From Cognatiluteimonas lumbrici (GTDB taxonomy: Bacteria; Pseudomonadota; Gammaproteobacteria; Xanthomonadales; Xanthomonadaceae), in NCBI RefSeq assembly GCF_006476065.1, contig NZ_ML636798.1:1438207-1502206 (forward strand): a stretch of 64,000 nucleotides of DNA, read 5' to 3'. The translations under genes and the position numbers were made by a program. Of the stretch, positions 16,641 to 25,703 are shown in pieces. The notes under the pieces were generated by a model. That model did not search any database. It was not told the DNA's origin and saw nothing but the letters and a program-made list of their open reading frames with translations. Within the stretch, counting starts at the first letter, position 1. Each line of letters begins with the position of its first letter.

Positions 16641-17318
16641 ATGCACTACAGGCTCCGCGACAACCTGTCCCACTGCGTGATCGGCGAGCACGCGGTGTTC
16701 CTCGACGTCGAAGCGGACCGGTACTTCACACTGCCCGACCCCCTGCAGCGGGCGTTCCTGGCATTCGCTGGCGACCGCCATCACGCGCCGGCTTCCCCGG
16801 CACTTCTGGCGAGTGGCCTTCTGGTCCCGACGACCCCCGCCGATAGCCAGGATCCAGGCGTGCGGCTCGAGAGCCCGCTACGCAGTGCAAGGGAGATGGC
16901 CTCGTCCGATGCGGTCTTCGACGCTGGTGTCATCCTTGACCTGCTGTCCACCGTGTGGACCTGCCGGCGCCAACTCCGAAGGAAGCCCCTCAAGTCCGTG
17001 CTCGATAGCGCGGCCCGGTACCGCGACTTGCGGTGCGTCGCGCCATCTGCGGCAACCGCTCGCGCTTCCGAACAGCGCCTCCTGCGGGTCGCAAGGGCAT
17101 TCCTCCGGGCGCGACGATACGTTCCCGCCACCCCGTGCTGCCTGCCCGATTCGCTCGCCTGCCTGCGCTTCCTCGCGCGCCGCGGCCTCTACGCGAACAT
17201 CGTTTTCGGTGTCACCTACGATCCATTCTCGGCGCACTGCTGGGTCCAGGCCGGCGACATCGCACTCAACGAAACGGTCGGAACGGCCATGGCCCACACC
17301 ATCATCCGGGTGCTGTGA
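16641..17318 (+). CDS. Lasso peptide B protein: RRE plus leader protease
   Basis: 225 residues. Residues 1-65 form the RiPP recognition element (YRLRDNLSHCVIGEHAVFLDVEADRYFTL), fused as usual in proteobacteria. The C-terminal transglutaminase-like protease has catalytic Cys167 in CCLPDSLACL and His199 in AHCWVQ; the third residue is Asp206 or Glu211 in GDIALNE. It binds the leader and cuts after the residue following the -2 Thr, here possibly at three sites per precursor. A GTG at 16590 would overlap the precursor stop but puts the hairpin inside the frame, so I choose ATG 16641. Its TGA overlaps the C start by one base. Confidence 0.9.
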   Translation: MHYRLRDNLSHCVIGEHAVFLDVEADRYFTLPDPLQRAFLAFAGDRHHAPASPALLASGLLVPTTPADSQDPGVRLESPLRSAREMASSDAVFDAGVILDLLSTVWTCRRQLRRKPLKSVLDSAARYRDLRCVAPSAATARASEQRLLRVARAFLRARRYVPATPCCLPDSLACLRFLARRGLYANIVFGVTYDPFSAHCWVQAGDIALNETVGTAMAHTIIRVL

Positions 17319-19060
17319 TGGGCTGTCGCTACATCCTCTTGCTCGGGGAACCGGCGGCCGACTCCCGCGACGAGACCTCGGTGATCCCCGGGCAGCTTCG
17401 TGCGATGGGGATGCAAGAGCGCCACTCGTGTGCGGGCGCGACGCTCTACGCATCGCCTGGGACGCCGACCCTTCGGGTTCCGGGCGGAGGAATCGTCATC
17501 GGACATCTGTTCCGACCGGACGGCATGCCGCTCCACGAGCAGTCGGCTGCCCTGGCCTCGCTCGACGCGAACGACGCCGGCCGATGGCTGGCACGGAACT
17601 GCTGGGGCGAGTACCTGCTGGTGCAACCGGCCCGGGACAACGGGCTGGGCCCGTGCATCACGCGCGACCCGTCCGGGGGCGTTGCCTGCGTCCACTCCAT
17701 CCGTGACGCCGCGGGGTTCGCCACTTCGGACATCTCGATCGCGGAGCGCCTGGGGCTGTTCGAGCGCCGCGTGGACCGGGACTTCATCGCCCAATTCCTG
17801 GCCTATCCGTACATGAAGTCGGCGCGCACCGGCCTGTCCGGCATCCGCGAGCTGCTCCCGGGATGCACGCTGCACGTGCACCGCGGCGATGCCACGACCA
17901 GCCGCACCTGGTCTCCATGGGATTTCGTCGCGCCGGCACGGCGTCAGCGCGACATCGTGGAGGCTGCCTCCGGGTTGCGGGACGTGATCGAACGCACCGT
18001 CGGGGCCTGGGCAGGGGTGGACGGCACGGCGCTGGTGGAACTGTCCGGAGGACTCGATTCGTCCATCGTTGCCGCCTGCCTGCAGGGGAAGGCCGCGCGA
18101 ATCCACTGCGCCACCCTGATCCCCGCACTGCCCGGTGCCGATGAACGCATGTATGCCGCACCCGTGGCCAGGAGCCTGGGCGCGGAATTGAGCTGCGAGC
18201 CCCTCGATGTCGACAACGCACGGTTCGACGCCCCGGTGCCGCCGTGGTGCGTGACGCCGGGCATCGCCCCGCTCCAGCACGCGGTGGACGGCATCATGGA
18301 AGGCGTCGCCGCCCGCGAGGGCTTCGACTCCCTGTACTCGGGCGGCGGTGGCGACACGGTCTTCGGGTTCCTGGGCGGAGCGGCGCCCGCCGCGGATGCG
18401 TTCCGTGAACGTGGCGTGCTGGCAGGTCTCCGTGCAGTCGACCAGCTCTCCGAGTTGCATCAGTGTACGTTCTGGCTGGCCGCCAGGCTGGCGCTGCGGA
18501 AACTGGCGAAGACAGGCGCCCCGCGCAGGCCCGCCGACGGCAGCCTGCTCGATCCCTCCGTGGTCCCGGATGCTTCGGAGCCGCACCCCTGGCGGGAGCC
18601 GCCCTGCCCCGCGCTGCCCGGCGATCTGGAGCGCATCGAGGGACTGGCAGGCACCCAGTTGTTCCGGGACGCAGTGCCGCGCGCGATGCGGCGATGTCTC
18701 CGTCTCCCGCTGCTGTCGCAGCCGGTGATGGAAACCTGCCTGTCCATCCCGAGCTGGATGTGGATAGACGGCGGCAGGAACCGCGCCGTTGCAAGGATGG
18801 CGTTCTCCGACGCGCTACCGTCCATCGTGCTGCAGCGAAGGAGCAAGGGCGACTTCGCCCAGTACAACGGCGCGGTCTACAGGCGCAACAAGGACGCCAT
18901 GCGAAGGTTCCTGATGGACGGTGAACTCCGTGCCATGAACCTCCTCGACACGAATGTGCTGGACACGTTCTTCGATCGGCCGCTGGGCCCGCGCGACCAG
19001 TCGTACATGCGCGTCGTCGACCTGTGCAGGGCCGAGAACTGGATCCGCCATCAGTCCTGA
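17318..19060 (+). CDS. Lasso peptide C protein: macrolactam synthetase
   Basis: 580 residues of the asparagine-synthetase-B family. It lacks the catalytic Cys2 of glutaminase domains (it begins MGCRY), as expected for lasso cyclases. The ATP pyrophosphatase loop is intact: VELSGGLDSS with Ser243, then SLYSGGGGDTVFGF. It adenylates the ring Glu side chain and joins it to the N-terminal Gly amine while the tail is threaded. The start overlaps the B stop (TGATG), so B and C are translated together. Its 3' end overlaps the convergent isopeptidase gene by ten bases. Confidence 0.92.
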   Translation: MGCRYILLLGEPAADSRDETSVIPGQLRAMGMQERHSCAGATLYASPGTPTLRVPGGGIVIGHLFRPDGMPLHEQSAALASLDANDAGRWLARNCWGEYLLVQPARDNGLGPCITRDPSGGVACVHSIRDAAGFATSDISIAERLGLFERRVDRDFIAQFLAYPYMKSARTGLSGIRELLPGCTLHVHRGDATTSRTWSPWDFVAPARRQRDIVEAASGLRDVIERTVGAWAGVDGTALVELSGGLDSSIVAACLQGKAARIHCATLIPALPGADERMYAAPVARSLGAELSCEPLDVDNARFDAPVPPWCVTPGIAPLQHAVDGIMEGVAAREGFDSLYSGGGGDTVFGFLGGAAPAADAFRERGVLAGLRAVDQLSELHQCTFWLAARLALRKLAKTGAPRRPADGSLLDPSVVPDASEPHPWREPPCPALPGDLERIEGLAGTQLFRDAVPRAMRRCLRLPLLSQPVMETCLSIPSWMWIDGGRNRAVARMAFSDALPSIVLQRRSKGDFAQYNGAVYRRNKDAMRRFLMDGELRAMNLLDTNVLDTFFDRPLGPRDQSYMRVVDLCRAENWIRHQS

Positions 19061-21102
19061 TCCCGCATGGCGCCCCAACGCGCGTACTGGGCGGCCTTGT
19101 CGTCATCCGGATCCTCGATCCCCTGCAGCCAGAACCGGAACCAGTCGAGGTTGCGTTCGTAGGCGGCGAGCATGTGGCGCGGCTGGAACTTGCGGTGCGG
19201 CTCGTCGGGGAACACGTACAGGTCGGCGCGTCCGGTCAGCATCAGCGGCGCGATGTAGTCCATCCCGTACAGGTACTCTTCCTCGGGCATCTGGAACAGG
19301 ATCGGGATGTCGATGCTGTCCAGGGCGTAGACCGGCGACAGTTGCTTCCATCGCTCCGGAGTTTCTTTCGGCGACCCCAACCCCCAGATGGCCCGCAGGC
19401 CGGTCCGGAACATGTCGCCCTTGATTTGGTTCAGGAGATAGTAGGTGGGCGTGCAGTTCGGGGACGTCACCGAGGCGGCCGCCAGCAGGCCGGAGCGCAT
19501 GGCCACCCAGAGGGTCACTTCGCTGCCGAAGCTGAGCCCGCCCATGCCCACGCGCTCGCGGTCGACCAGTCCCTCCGTGGCGAGCAGGTCGATCGCGCTC
19601 CTGACCGCACCGAGTGCCGTGTCGAAGCGCACCACGGCGTCCTTGACCGGCGGCGGGGAGTCGATGCACAGGGTCGAGATTCCGGCCTCGGCAAGGGACG
19701 CCAGCGGCCACTCGTCGCCCATGCCGCCGCGCAGGAAGCCGTTGCAGCGGTAGTAGTTGATGAACAGCGGCCGCGGCCCCGCGGCTCCCGAGCGTCCGAC
19801 GAACAGTTGTCCGTCGAACTTCCTTCCCTCCGCGTCCGTCCAGGTGACCAGTCGGGATGAGATCGCTTCTTCCAGATCTGCATCGAGCGCGGCGTTCGGC
19901 GCATACAGCACGCGGCGCTTCCCGGTCGCGATGTCGACGGCTTCCAGCCTGGGGGGATTCGCAGCTTCGGCAGCGACGCAGGCCAGGGTCGTGGCCGACA
20001 TTCCGCAGGTGCTGGAGCGGGTGCGGCCACCGTTGAGGAATCCCTGCGCCGCAACCACCGGGCGCACCGCACCGGTACCGATGTTCCAGAGGAAAATCGA
20101 CTGCGCCTCACCCGCGTCGTGGTCGGTCACGGTGAACAGCAGCGCTTGGCCGTCCGGCCGCCACTGCACGCTGCTGATCGACTTGCCGGTGCACGCCTCG
20201 GCCTTGCAGGTGATCTCCCCTCCACCCTTGCTTGCGGGCAGGACGGAAAGCCGGGTCAAGGTCGTTCGCCTGGCGCGGTCGCCGCCGTCCGTGCGCAGGA
20301 GTACGGCAGTGCGGCCGCTGCGTTCGTCCTTCGCCTCGAAGACGGTGAGCGGCAGCAAGGACGGATCGGTCTTTCGCGGATCCTGCTCCCCGGCGGAATT
20401 CACCGGGGGAAGTTCCCGGCGCTCGCCCGTCTCCAGGTCGATCTCCCGCCAGCGGTCCGGGAGATCTCCGAGCAGCGGGCCGCGGGCGAACCAGATGCCG
20501 ATGTAGCGCTGTGTCGCCAGGCGACCGCCCACGTAGCTGGAGCGGAACAGGTTGGCGCCCACCGGGACCGTCTCGTCGATGTGGATGCCGTTGTCGTACT
20601 CCGCTTCCTCGGCGCGCACGACTTCGGCGCGCGTGGCGCCCACGGCGTACCTCAGCGTCCTGCCTCCGTCGACCAGCGAGAACTCCCTGACGTCCGCGGG
20701 ATCGAGGGTGACGGGCTGCGCCCCGGAGCCGTCCGCCGCCGCACGCCACACGTCGACCCTGCCGTCGAGCATTGCCCGGTAGAAGATGAACCTGCCATCC
20801 GGCGACCACACCGCGGTTGCCGGAAAGGAGCCGCCGGCGGAATCGCGCAGCGGCACACCCCCGTCGCCCACGCGACGCGGCGGCGCGCTTCCGTCCATCT
20901 CCTGGATGTACCAGGCCGAGTCGTAGGTGTTGCGGTCGACGGACGCCTGCTCGGCCCGGAATGCCACGAGCCGGCCATCCGGCGAAATGCTGGGAGTGGA
21001 GAGATCCACCACCTCCACCAGTCGCTGCGGGGGAATCTTCGCCGCATGGCTCGCGCCCGCGACAGCGGCCAGCATCAGGCCCGCCATGGCGATGGAGCGC
21101 AT
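19051..21102 (-). CDS. Lasso peptide isopeptidase (S9 prolyl-oligopeptidase-like)
   Basis: 683 residues. Start ATG 21102 (MRSIAMAGLMLAAVAG) has a GGAAGGAAGG site; a GTG at 21126 is less likely. A signal peptide ends at SHAAK. A WD-like propeller (SISPDGRLVAF, AVWSPDGRFIFY) is followed by an alpha/beta hydrolase with nucleophile Ser524 in GGLSFGS, a Glu cluster at 607-609 and His636 in DEPHRKF, the Ser-Glu-His arrangement of lasso isopeptidases. It opens the macrolactam of imported lasso peptide, probably in the periplasm. It lies 36 bases after the receptor gene and runs convergent to C. Confidence 0.88.
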   Translation of the reverse strand: MRSIAMAGLMLAAVAGASHAAKIPPQRLVEVVDLSTPSISPDGRLVAFRAEQASVDRNTYDSAWYIQEMDGSAPPRRVGDGGVPLRDSAGGSFPATAVWSPDGRFIFYRAMLDGRVDVWRAAADGSGAQPVTLDPADVREFSLVDGGRTLRYAVGATRAEVVRAEEAEYDNGIHIDETVPVGANLFRSSYVGGRLATQRYIGIWFARGPLLGDLPDRWREIDLETGERRELPPVNSAGEQDPRKTDPSLLPLTVFEAKDERSGRTAVLLRTDGGDRARRTTLTRLSVLPASKGGGEITCKAEACTGKSISSVQWRPDGQALLFTVTDHDAGEAQSIFLWNIGTGAVRPVVAAQGFLNGGRTRSSTCGMSATTLACVAAEAANPPRLEAVDIATGKRRVLYAPNAALDADLEEAISSRLVTWTDAEGRKFDGQLFVGRSGAAGPRPLFINYYRCNGFLRGGMGDEWPLASLAEAGISTLCIDSPPPVKDAVVRFDTALGAVRSAIDLLATEGLVDRERVGMGGLSFGSEVTLWVAMRSGLLAAASVTSPNCTPTYYLLNQIKGDMFRTGLRAIWGLGSPKETPERWKQLSPVYALDSIDIPILFQMPEEEYLYGMDYIAPLMLTGRADLYVFPDEPHRKFQPRHMLAAYERNLDWFRFWLQGIEDPDDDKAAQYARWGAMRDQD

Positions 21103-21138
21103 CTTGTCCTTCCTTCCGTTGCTCACCGGTCGTCCTCC

Positions 21139-23769
21139 TCAGAACCGCTTGGTCACGGACAGGCTCACGAACCGGCCGATGGCCGAGTAATTCGTGGAGT
21201 CGTACGGCGCGAAGGACGGGCTGGCGGGCGGATAGGTCGGCGGATCGCGGTCCAGCAGGTTGCGCGCGGACAACCCGAACTCGAGGTCGGACCAGGCGCC
21301 GTTGCCCGGGCCGGTGTCGTAGCGGATCGTGGTATCGAGCGTGGTGAACGAACCCGACTTTTCCTTTCCGCCTCCGACCGACGGCGCGATGACGCCATCG
21401 ATGTGGTTGGCGAATCCCGAGACGCTGAATCCGCCATTGGTCCACACCCCGCCCACGCGGCCCTTGAACCTCGGCGGGCCGAACAACACACCGGAGAGGT
21501 CGTAAGTCTCCGCGCCCGGCACGCTCTGCTGCGAACTGTCGAGCCAGCTTGCCGAGCCTTGCAGCGCCAGCTGCCCGGGCCCGAGATCCATCCGGTAAGA
21601 CCCGGACAGGTCGAAACCCCGGATGCGCTGGCGCGCCACGTTGGCGTAGTTGGCGTACATGATCGCGACCACCTTGGCGGGGTCGTAGGGCTGGCCTGCC
21701 AGGTTGTAGAAGACATCGGCCGAGTCGAGCAGCGCTTCCAGTTCCTGGACGGTCGGGGCGTGGCTGATGAATCGCTGGTAGACCGGGTTCTCCAGCGCGA
21801 GGTTCAGGTCGGTGATCGGCTGCACGACGCGGTCGGTGTAGTCGATGTCGAACCAGGTCAGCGTTGCGTCCAGGGCCGGCACGGCCTTCGGATGCAGCAC
21901 CAGCGAGGCGCTGCGCGTGGTGGCGCGCTCCGGCTCCAGCCCCGGGTTGCCGCCGCCGAGCATCAGCACGGTGGCATCGGCGGGATAGCCCGGGCCTCCG
22001 AATTCCGTGGCGGGCCGCAACAGCGCCTGTTGCGCCCAGTAGCGCTGGAACAGAGTGGGCGCCTTGAACGACCTGCCCCAGGATGCCTTGAACGTGAGGT
22101 CCGACCCCGGGCTGTAGATCAGTCCGACCTTGGGCGTGGTGACCTTGCCGAAGCTGTCGTACCGTTCGCCACGCGCAGCCAGGTTCAGCTCGAGCCGCCG
22201 CGCCCATGCAATCCGCGTGTCGGGAGCGGCAAAGGGCAGGTGGAGTTCGGCGTAGGCGAAGCGGCTACTCTCCGAGCCGTCCACCGCGACGGCACCGGCC
22301 AGGTGCTGCTCGAGGGCGAATTCGGTGTCGCGATAGCCGACGCCGAAGGCGAGCCGGGCCTTGCCGCCCGGGAGTGCGAACAACGGACCTTCCGCGCCGA
22401 CCTCTCCGGAGGCGAGTTCGTTGCAATAGCAGTCGGCGCTGAGCGGAGTGGGCGACCCGTCGGCGAGGTTGATCCTGGTCTGCCAGCTCAGCAACCGATT
22501 CCTGCCCCATCCCGCCCCCAACCGCATGCTCCAGTCGGCCGGCAGCAGGATGTCGATGCCGGGTGCGACCATGGTCGCGTCCGAGTCCTGGGCGAGGATG
22601 TTGTACCAGGGCAGGAGCTTGCTGTTGTATGGGTACTGGGTCTGGTCGCGGCCCGTCTTCAAGGCATCCAGGGAGAACTCGACGCGGTGGCCCAGCGACT
22701 GATGCAGGCTCAGCAGCGCGCTGCGCAGATGGCTTGCGGGGTAGAGCGTGGTCGGCTCGGCCATGTGGCGCGTGTAGTCGCGCTGGCTTGCGAGCAGCGG
22801 ATCGGTGGAGGCGTTCTTGTAGGTGGCGATGAGGCCGCCGCCCGACCAGGTCGTGCCTGCGGTGGCGGTGTATTCGCGCGTCGCCAGGCCGCCGCCAGTC
22901 GCTTGTCCGTAGCGAGCGCCGACGGTGAGGCCGTCGTAGTCGCGTTGCAGGATGACATTGCCGACGCCGCCCACCGCATCGGACCCGTACACCGCGGAGG
23001 CCCCGTCCGGCAGGATTTCGATCCGGTCGACGGCTTCCACCGGGATCGCGCTGATGTCCACGGCCTGCACGAAGCCGCCGTACGACATGCGGCGCCCGTT
23101 GAGCAGCGTCAGCGTCGCGTCCGGGCCCAGGCCACGCAGGTTGAGCGACGAGCCTCCGGTGAGATTCTGGTTGGCCAGGCCCGCGGCGCCGGTGGTCGCG
23201 CCGCCCGCAACGCCCGGATTCTGGCCGCCGCTGAAGTTCTGCGGCACGCTGCGCACGACCTCGCCGAGATCGGCGAAGCCCTGCTCGCGGATGTCCTCGC
23301 TGCCGATCATGATCACCGGCGACGGGCTGGTGCCGCCGCGGATGCGCGTGCCGGTCACGGTGATCGTGCCCAGCGTCGTTGCCGCCTGCTCCGACTGGGC
23401 CGCGCGACTGCCGATCACCACGGTGCGCGCGTCGATCCGCCGGTAGCCGAGGCCACTGCCCCGCAACAACCGCGACAGCGCATCCGGCCACCCCATGCGC
23501 CCGCGCACCGCCCTCGCCTGCCTGCCGGCAACGTCGGCGACCTGGTAGCGGACTTCCATGCCGCTTTGCCGTTCGAACGCATCCAGCGAGGACGCCAGCT
23601 CCCCGGCCGGAAGGTCGAACTCGGACCCCGCCAGTTCACCGGCTTCAACTTGGCGTTGCGGCCCGCTCGCTCCTGCCGCGTGCTCCGCTGCCAGCGCAGA
23701 CCCCGTCGCGCCGGCCACGGCGGCCAGCAACGCCACCGACATCGCGTCGTAAAGAATGCTCGTCTTCAT
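21139..23769 (-). CDS. TonB-dependent receptor with STN domain, lasso-associated
   Basis: 876 residues with a signal peptide ending near ALAAEH. Residues 50-120 form an STN domain (FDLPAGELASSLDAFERQSGMEVRY), the signalling/secretin N-terminus. The plug (about 135-260) holds ITVTGTRIRGG, SLNLRGLGPDATLTLLNGRR and DGASAVYGSDAVGGVGNVI. The barrel ends in a C-terminal Phe (VTKRF). It likely imports the lasso peptides or a related ligand through the outer membrane for cleavage by the isopeptidase. Receptors with STN domains normally signal to FecR-FecI, but no such pair is present here; an XRE gene is divergent instead. Confidence 0.92.
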   Translation of the reverse strand: MKTSILYDAMSVALLAAVAGATGSALAAEHAAGASGPQRQVEAGELAGSEFDLPAGELASSLDAFERQSGMEVRYQVADVAGRQARAVRGRMGWPDALSRLLRGSGLGYRRIDARTVVIGSRAAQSEQAATTLGTITVTGTRIRGGTSPSPVIMIGSEDIREQGFADLGEVVRSVPQNFSGGQNPGVAGGATTGAAGLANQNLTGGSSLNLRGLGPDATLTLLNGRRMSYGGFVQAVDISAIPVEAVDRIEILPDGASAVYGSDAVGGVGNVILQRDYDGLTVGARYGQATGGGLATREYTATAGTTWSGGGLIATYKNASTDPLLASQRDYTRHMAEPTTLYPASHLRSALLSLHQSLGHRVEFSLDALKTGRDQTQYPYNSKLLPWYNILAQDSDATMVAPGIDILLPADWSMRLGAGWGRNRLLSWQTRINLADGSPTPLSADCYCNELASGEVGAEGPLFALPGGKARLAFGVGYRDTEFALEQHLAGAVAVDGSESSRFAYAELHLPFAAPDTRIAWARRLELNLAARGERYDSFGKVTTPKVGLIYSPGSDLTFKASWGRSFKAPTLFQRYWAQQALLRPATEFGGPGYPADATVLMLGGGNPGLEPERATTRSASLVLHPKAVPALDATLTWFDIDYTDRVVQPITDLNLALENPVYQRFISHAPTVQELEALLDSADVFYNLAGQPYDPAKVVAIMYANYANVARQRIRGFDLSGSYRMDLGPGQLALQGSASWLDSSQQSVPGAETYDLSGVLFGPPRFKGRVGGVWTNGGFSVSGFANHIDGVIAPSVGGGKEKSGSFTTLDTTIRYDTGPGNGAWSDLEFGLSARNLLDRDPPTYPPASPSFAPYDSTNYSAIGRFVSLSVTKRF

Positions 23770-23825
23770 CCCTGCTCCCCAAGTGATATTTGGGCGTGCC
23801 TCTACCCCTCGTCACGCCTCCGTAA

Positions 23826-23840
23826 CTACGAATTCCGTAG
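23826..23840. promoter_or_regulatory. Operator-like dyad, copy 1
   Basis: CTACG-AATTC-CGTAG: five-base inverted arms around a five-base spacer. It lies 57 bases upstream of the receptor ATG and 28 bases centre to centre from copy 2. The shared spacing with copies 2 and 3 suggests one DNA-binding protein, most simply the XRE protein encoded at 24031. Confidence 0.6.
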
Positions 23841-23852
23841 CCTGAAAGCGAA

Positions 23853-23869
23853 ACTACGATATGCGTAGT
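23853..23869. promoter_or_regulatory. Operator-like dyad, copy 2
   Basis: ACTACG-ATATG-CGTAGT: six-base perfect arms with the same five-base spacer as copy 1, the best of the three copies. It probably overlaps the receptor promoter. Confidence 0.6.
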
Positions 23870-23955
23870 GCAGGAGTCAAGCGGTGGACACCGCGGCATC
23901 CGTGGACGCCCACGCGGGCGGAGCGGCCTGTTCCTGCGGCATTGCGGCCGCCGTA

Positions 23956-23968
23956 TACGTTTACCGTA
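23956..23968. promoter_or_regulatory. Operator-like dyad, copy 3
   Basis: TACG-TTTAC-CGTA: four-base arms with the same five-base spacer. It runs into GTAGTATCG, whose TAGTAT could be the -10 of the XRE gene, so binding here would give autoregulation. Confidence 0.55.
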
Positions 23969-24030
23969 GTATCGAAACCGCGCGCCGTTCCCGATGCTTT
24001 TGCGTCGGGTCCCCTGGAACGTGCACGCGC

Positions 24031-24324
24031 TTGGCCGAGAAACGGCAACTTCCTGTCTTCAGCCGCCGCCTGCGCGAGGCTCGGGAGGCCTACGGGATCT
24101 CGCAGCGCAACCTGGGGATCGAGGCCGGCCTCGACGATTTCGTCGCCAGCACGCGCGTCAACCGCTACGAGACCGGCGTGCACCAGCCCGACCTGCAGAC
24201 CCTGCAGCGATTGGCGGCGGTGCTCGGCCTGCCGGTGGCCTACTTCTACGCCGAGGACGACGAGCTCGCCCAGCTCATCCGGGAGTTCCAGAAGCGCAAG
24301 GGCAAGGGCAAGCCGAAGCGCTGA
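24031..24324 (+). CDS. XRE-family helix-turn-helix regulator
   Basis: 97 residues. The Cro/C1-type HTH is clear: FSRRLREAREAYGISQRNLGIEAGLD, then VNRYETGVHQPDLQTLQRLAAVLGLPVAYFYAED, with a basic tail (KRKGKGKPKR). No ATG precedes the domain in frame; TTG 24031 (LAEKRQLPVF) is the best start, since the upstream frame runs through the operator region and codes for Cys/Arg-rich sequence unlike a protein. It is divergent from the receptor-isopeptidase pair with three matching dyads between them, so it is the likely local regulator. Confidence 0.82.
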   Translation: MAEKRQLPVFSRRLREAREAYGISQRNLGIEAGLDDFVASTRVNRYETGVHQPDLQTLQRLAAVLGLPVAYFYAEDDELAQLIREFQKRKGKGKPKR

Positions 24325-24360
24325 GGCGACGCGTCGCGTGCCACCCCGCCGGCCGGACCC

Positions 24361-24837
24361 CTACAACTCGTCGAGCTCGCCGCTGATCTGGATCTCCATG
24401 TCGTCGGCGGTGGAGGCCGCGATTCCGATCGCTGCATCGAGCTGCTCCGCGTCCATCGGCTCGGGCAGCTTGATCACGAAGTAGAGGATGTCGCCGCCCA
24501 GTTCCCAGGCGCCGAGCTTGGCGCTGCGGCTGTCGGCGAGGAGCTTCAAAGCCAAGTCCCCGTCGACCCCGTGGGACAGGCGCGCCGCCGGCGCGAACAC
24601 CTCGCGCACGGTGTAGCCGCCGACGGTCTCGGTGCGGCCGCCCACGAACACCAGCTGGGTGCGCCCCTCGTCGCTGTAGGACAGGGTGATCATGTAGTCG
24701 CCGTCGGCGTCCACCTGGTACTCGATGCCGCGCTCCTGCAGGCGCGACTCCACCGAACCATCCGAGGCCAGCGCCAGCGGCGCGACCGCGGCCAGCAGCA
24801 ACGACAGCGACAACGCAACACGCATGGACCACGACAT
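24361..24837 (-). CDS. Secreted YbjN-like protein
   Basis: 158 residues starting at ATG 24837 after AGGGGG, with a signal peptide ending at LALASDG. The mature sequence (RLQERGIEYQVDADGDYMITLSY, GRTQLVFVGGRT, an FVIKLPEPMDAEQLDAAI helix) resembles the YbjN/type III chaperone-like fold of small bacterial proteins. There is no catalytic motif. It is convergent with the XRE gene and divergent from the methyltransferase gene. I cannot assign a function; the fold guess is modest. Confidence 0.6.
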   Translation of the reverse strand: MSWSMRVALSLSLLLAAVAPLALASDGSVESRLQERGIEYQVDADGDYMITLSYSDEGRTQLVFVGGRTETVGGYTVREVFAPAARLSHGVDGDLALKLLADSRSAKLGAWELGGDILYFVIKLPEPMDAEQLDAAIGIAASTADDMEIQISGELDEL

Positions 24838-25040
24838 CGGCAACCCCCTGGAAGCATGACACCGGAATGGTGCGGCGATCTTCCCATGGCCACGCGCGGC
24901 CCACCAGCGCTGCCCCGCCTGAACGCCCGTTACGCCACCGGGCCGGGCATCCGCGTAGGATGGAGACTCGCCGCGCTTCCCAGCGCCCCCTTCCACGCGT
25001 CACCGTCCCCACGCGGGGCGGACGTCCTCCGGGAGGGCCG

Positions 25041-25703
25041 ATGCCCGGTTACCAGGTCCGCGAGATCGAGCACGCCGTCGCCGGCCGTCCGTTCCGGCTG
25101 CGCGTGCTCAGCGACACCCAGCAGTTCGCCGACCCCGACGGGCACGGCGAGCGCGCCGGCATCTCGTCGGCCACCTGGAGCCTGTTCGGGCAGCTGTGGC
25201 CGGCCGGCGCGCTGCTGGCACATGCCATGGAGCGCTTCGACATCGAAGGCAAGCGCATCCTCGAGCTCGGCTGCGGCATCGGCCTGGCCAGCTTGGTGCT
25301 GCAGCGGCGCGGCGCCGACATCACCGCCACCGACTCGCACCCGCTGGCCGAGGTCTTCCTCGCCTACAACGCCGCGCTCAACAACCTGCCGGCGGTGACC
25401 TACCGGCACATGCGCTGGGACGAACCGCTGCCGGCGCTGGGCCGCTTCGACGCGATCATCGCCAGCGACGTGCTGTACGAGCGCGGCCATGCCGAACTGA
25501 TCGCCGGGCTGGTCGGGCGCCACGCCGAACCCCGCGCCGAGGTGCTGGTCACCGACCCGGGCCGTGGCAACAGCAACCGTTTCACCCGCCTGCTCGCGGG
25601 GCAGGGCTTCGACGTCGAGGAAGAGCGCTGCCCGATCGCCGACGACGACCCGCCGCCCTACCGCGGCCGCCTGCTGCACTTCCGCCGCGGCGGCCCCGCA
25701 TGA
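25041..25703 (+). CDS. SAM-dependent methyltransferase (protein-Lys/Nicotinamide-type)
   Basis: 220 residues of the METTL/lysine methyltransferase-like group: ATWSLFGQLWPAGALLAHAM, SAM-binding ILELGCGIGLASLVLQRRGADITATD, then NAALNNLP and FDAIIASDVLYE. Family members methylate proteins or small molecules; the substrate is unknown. The start ATG 25041 has GGGAGGG upstream. It heads a coupled run with the cysteine-cluster gene and two small genes (ATGA, ATGA, TAGTG junctions). Confidence 0.8.
   Translation: MPGYQVREIEHAVAGRPFRLRVLSDTQQFADPDGHGERAGISSATWSLFGQLWPAGALLAHAMERFDIEGKRILELGCGIGLASLVLQRRGADITATDSHPLAEVFLAYNAALNNLPAVTYRHMRWDEPLPALGRFDAIIASDVLYERGHAELIAGLVGRHAEPRAEVLVTDPGRGNSNRFTRLLAGQGFDVEEERCPIADDDPPPYRGRLLHFRRGGPA

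Noticed and set aside
15566-24324. Horizontally acquired lasso island
   Set aside because: Base composition looks like the neighbouring chromosome, and I see no integrase, tRNA or direct repeats; unlike the restriction island, transfer is not evident from sequence.
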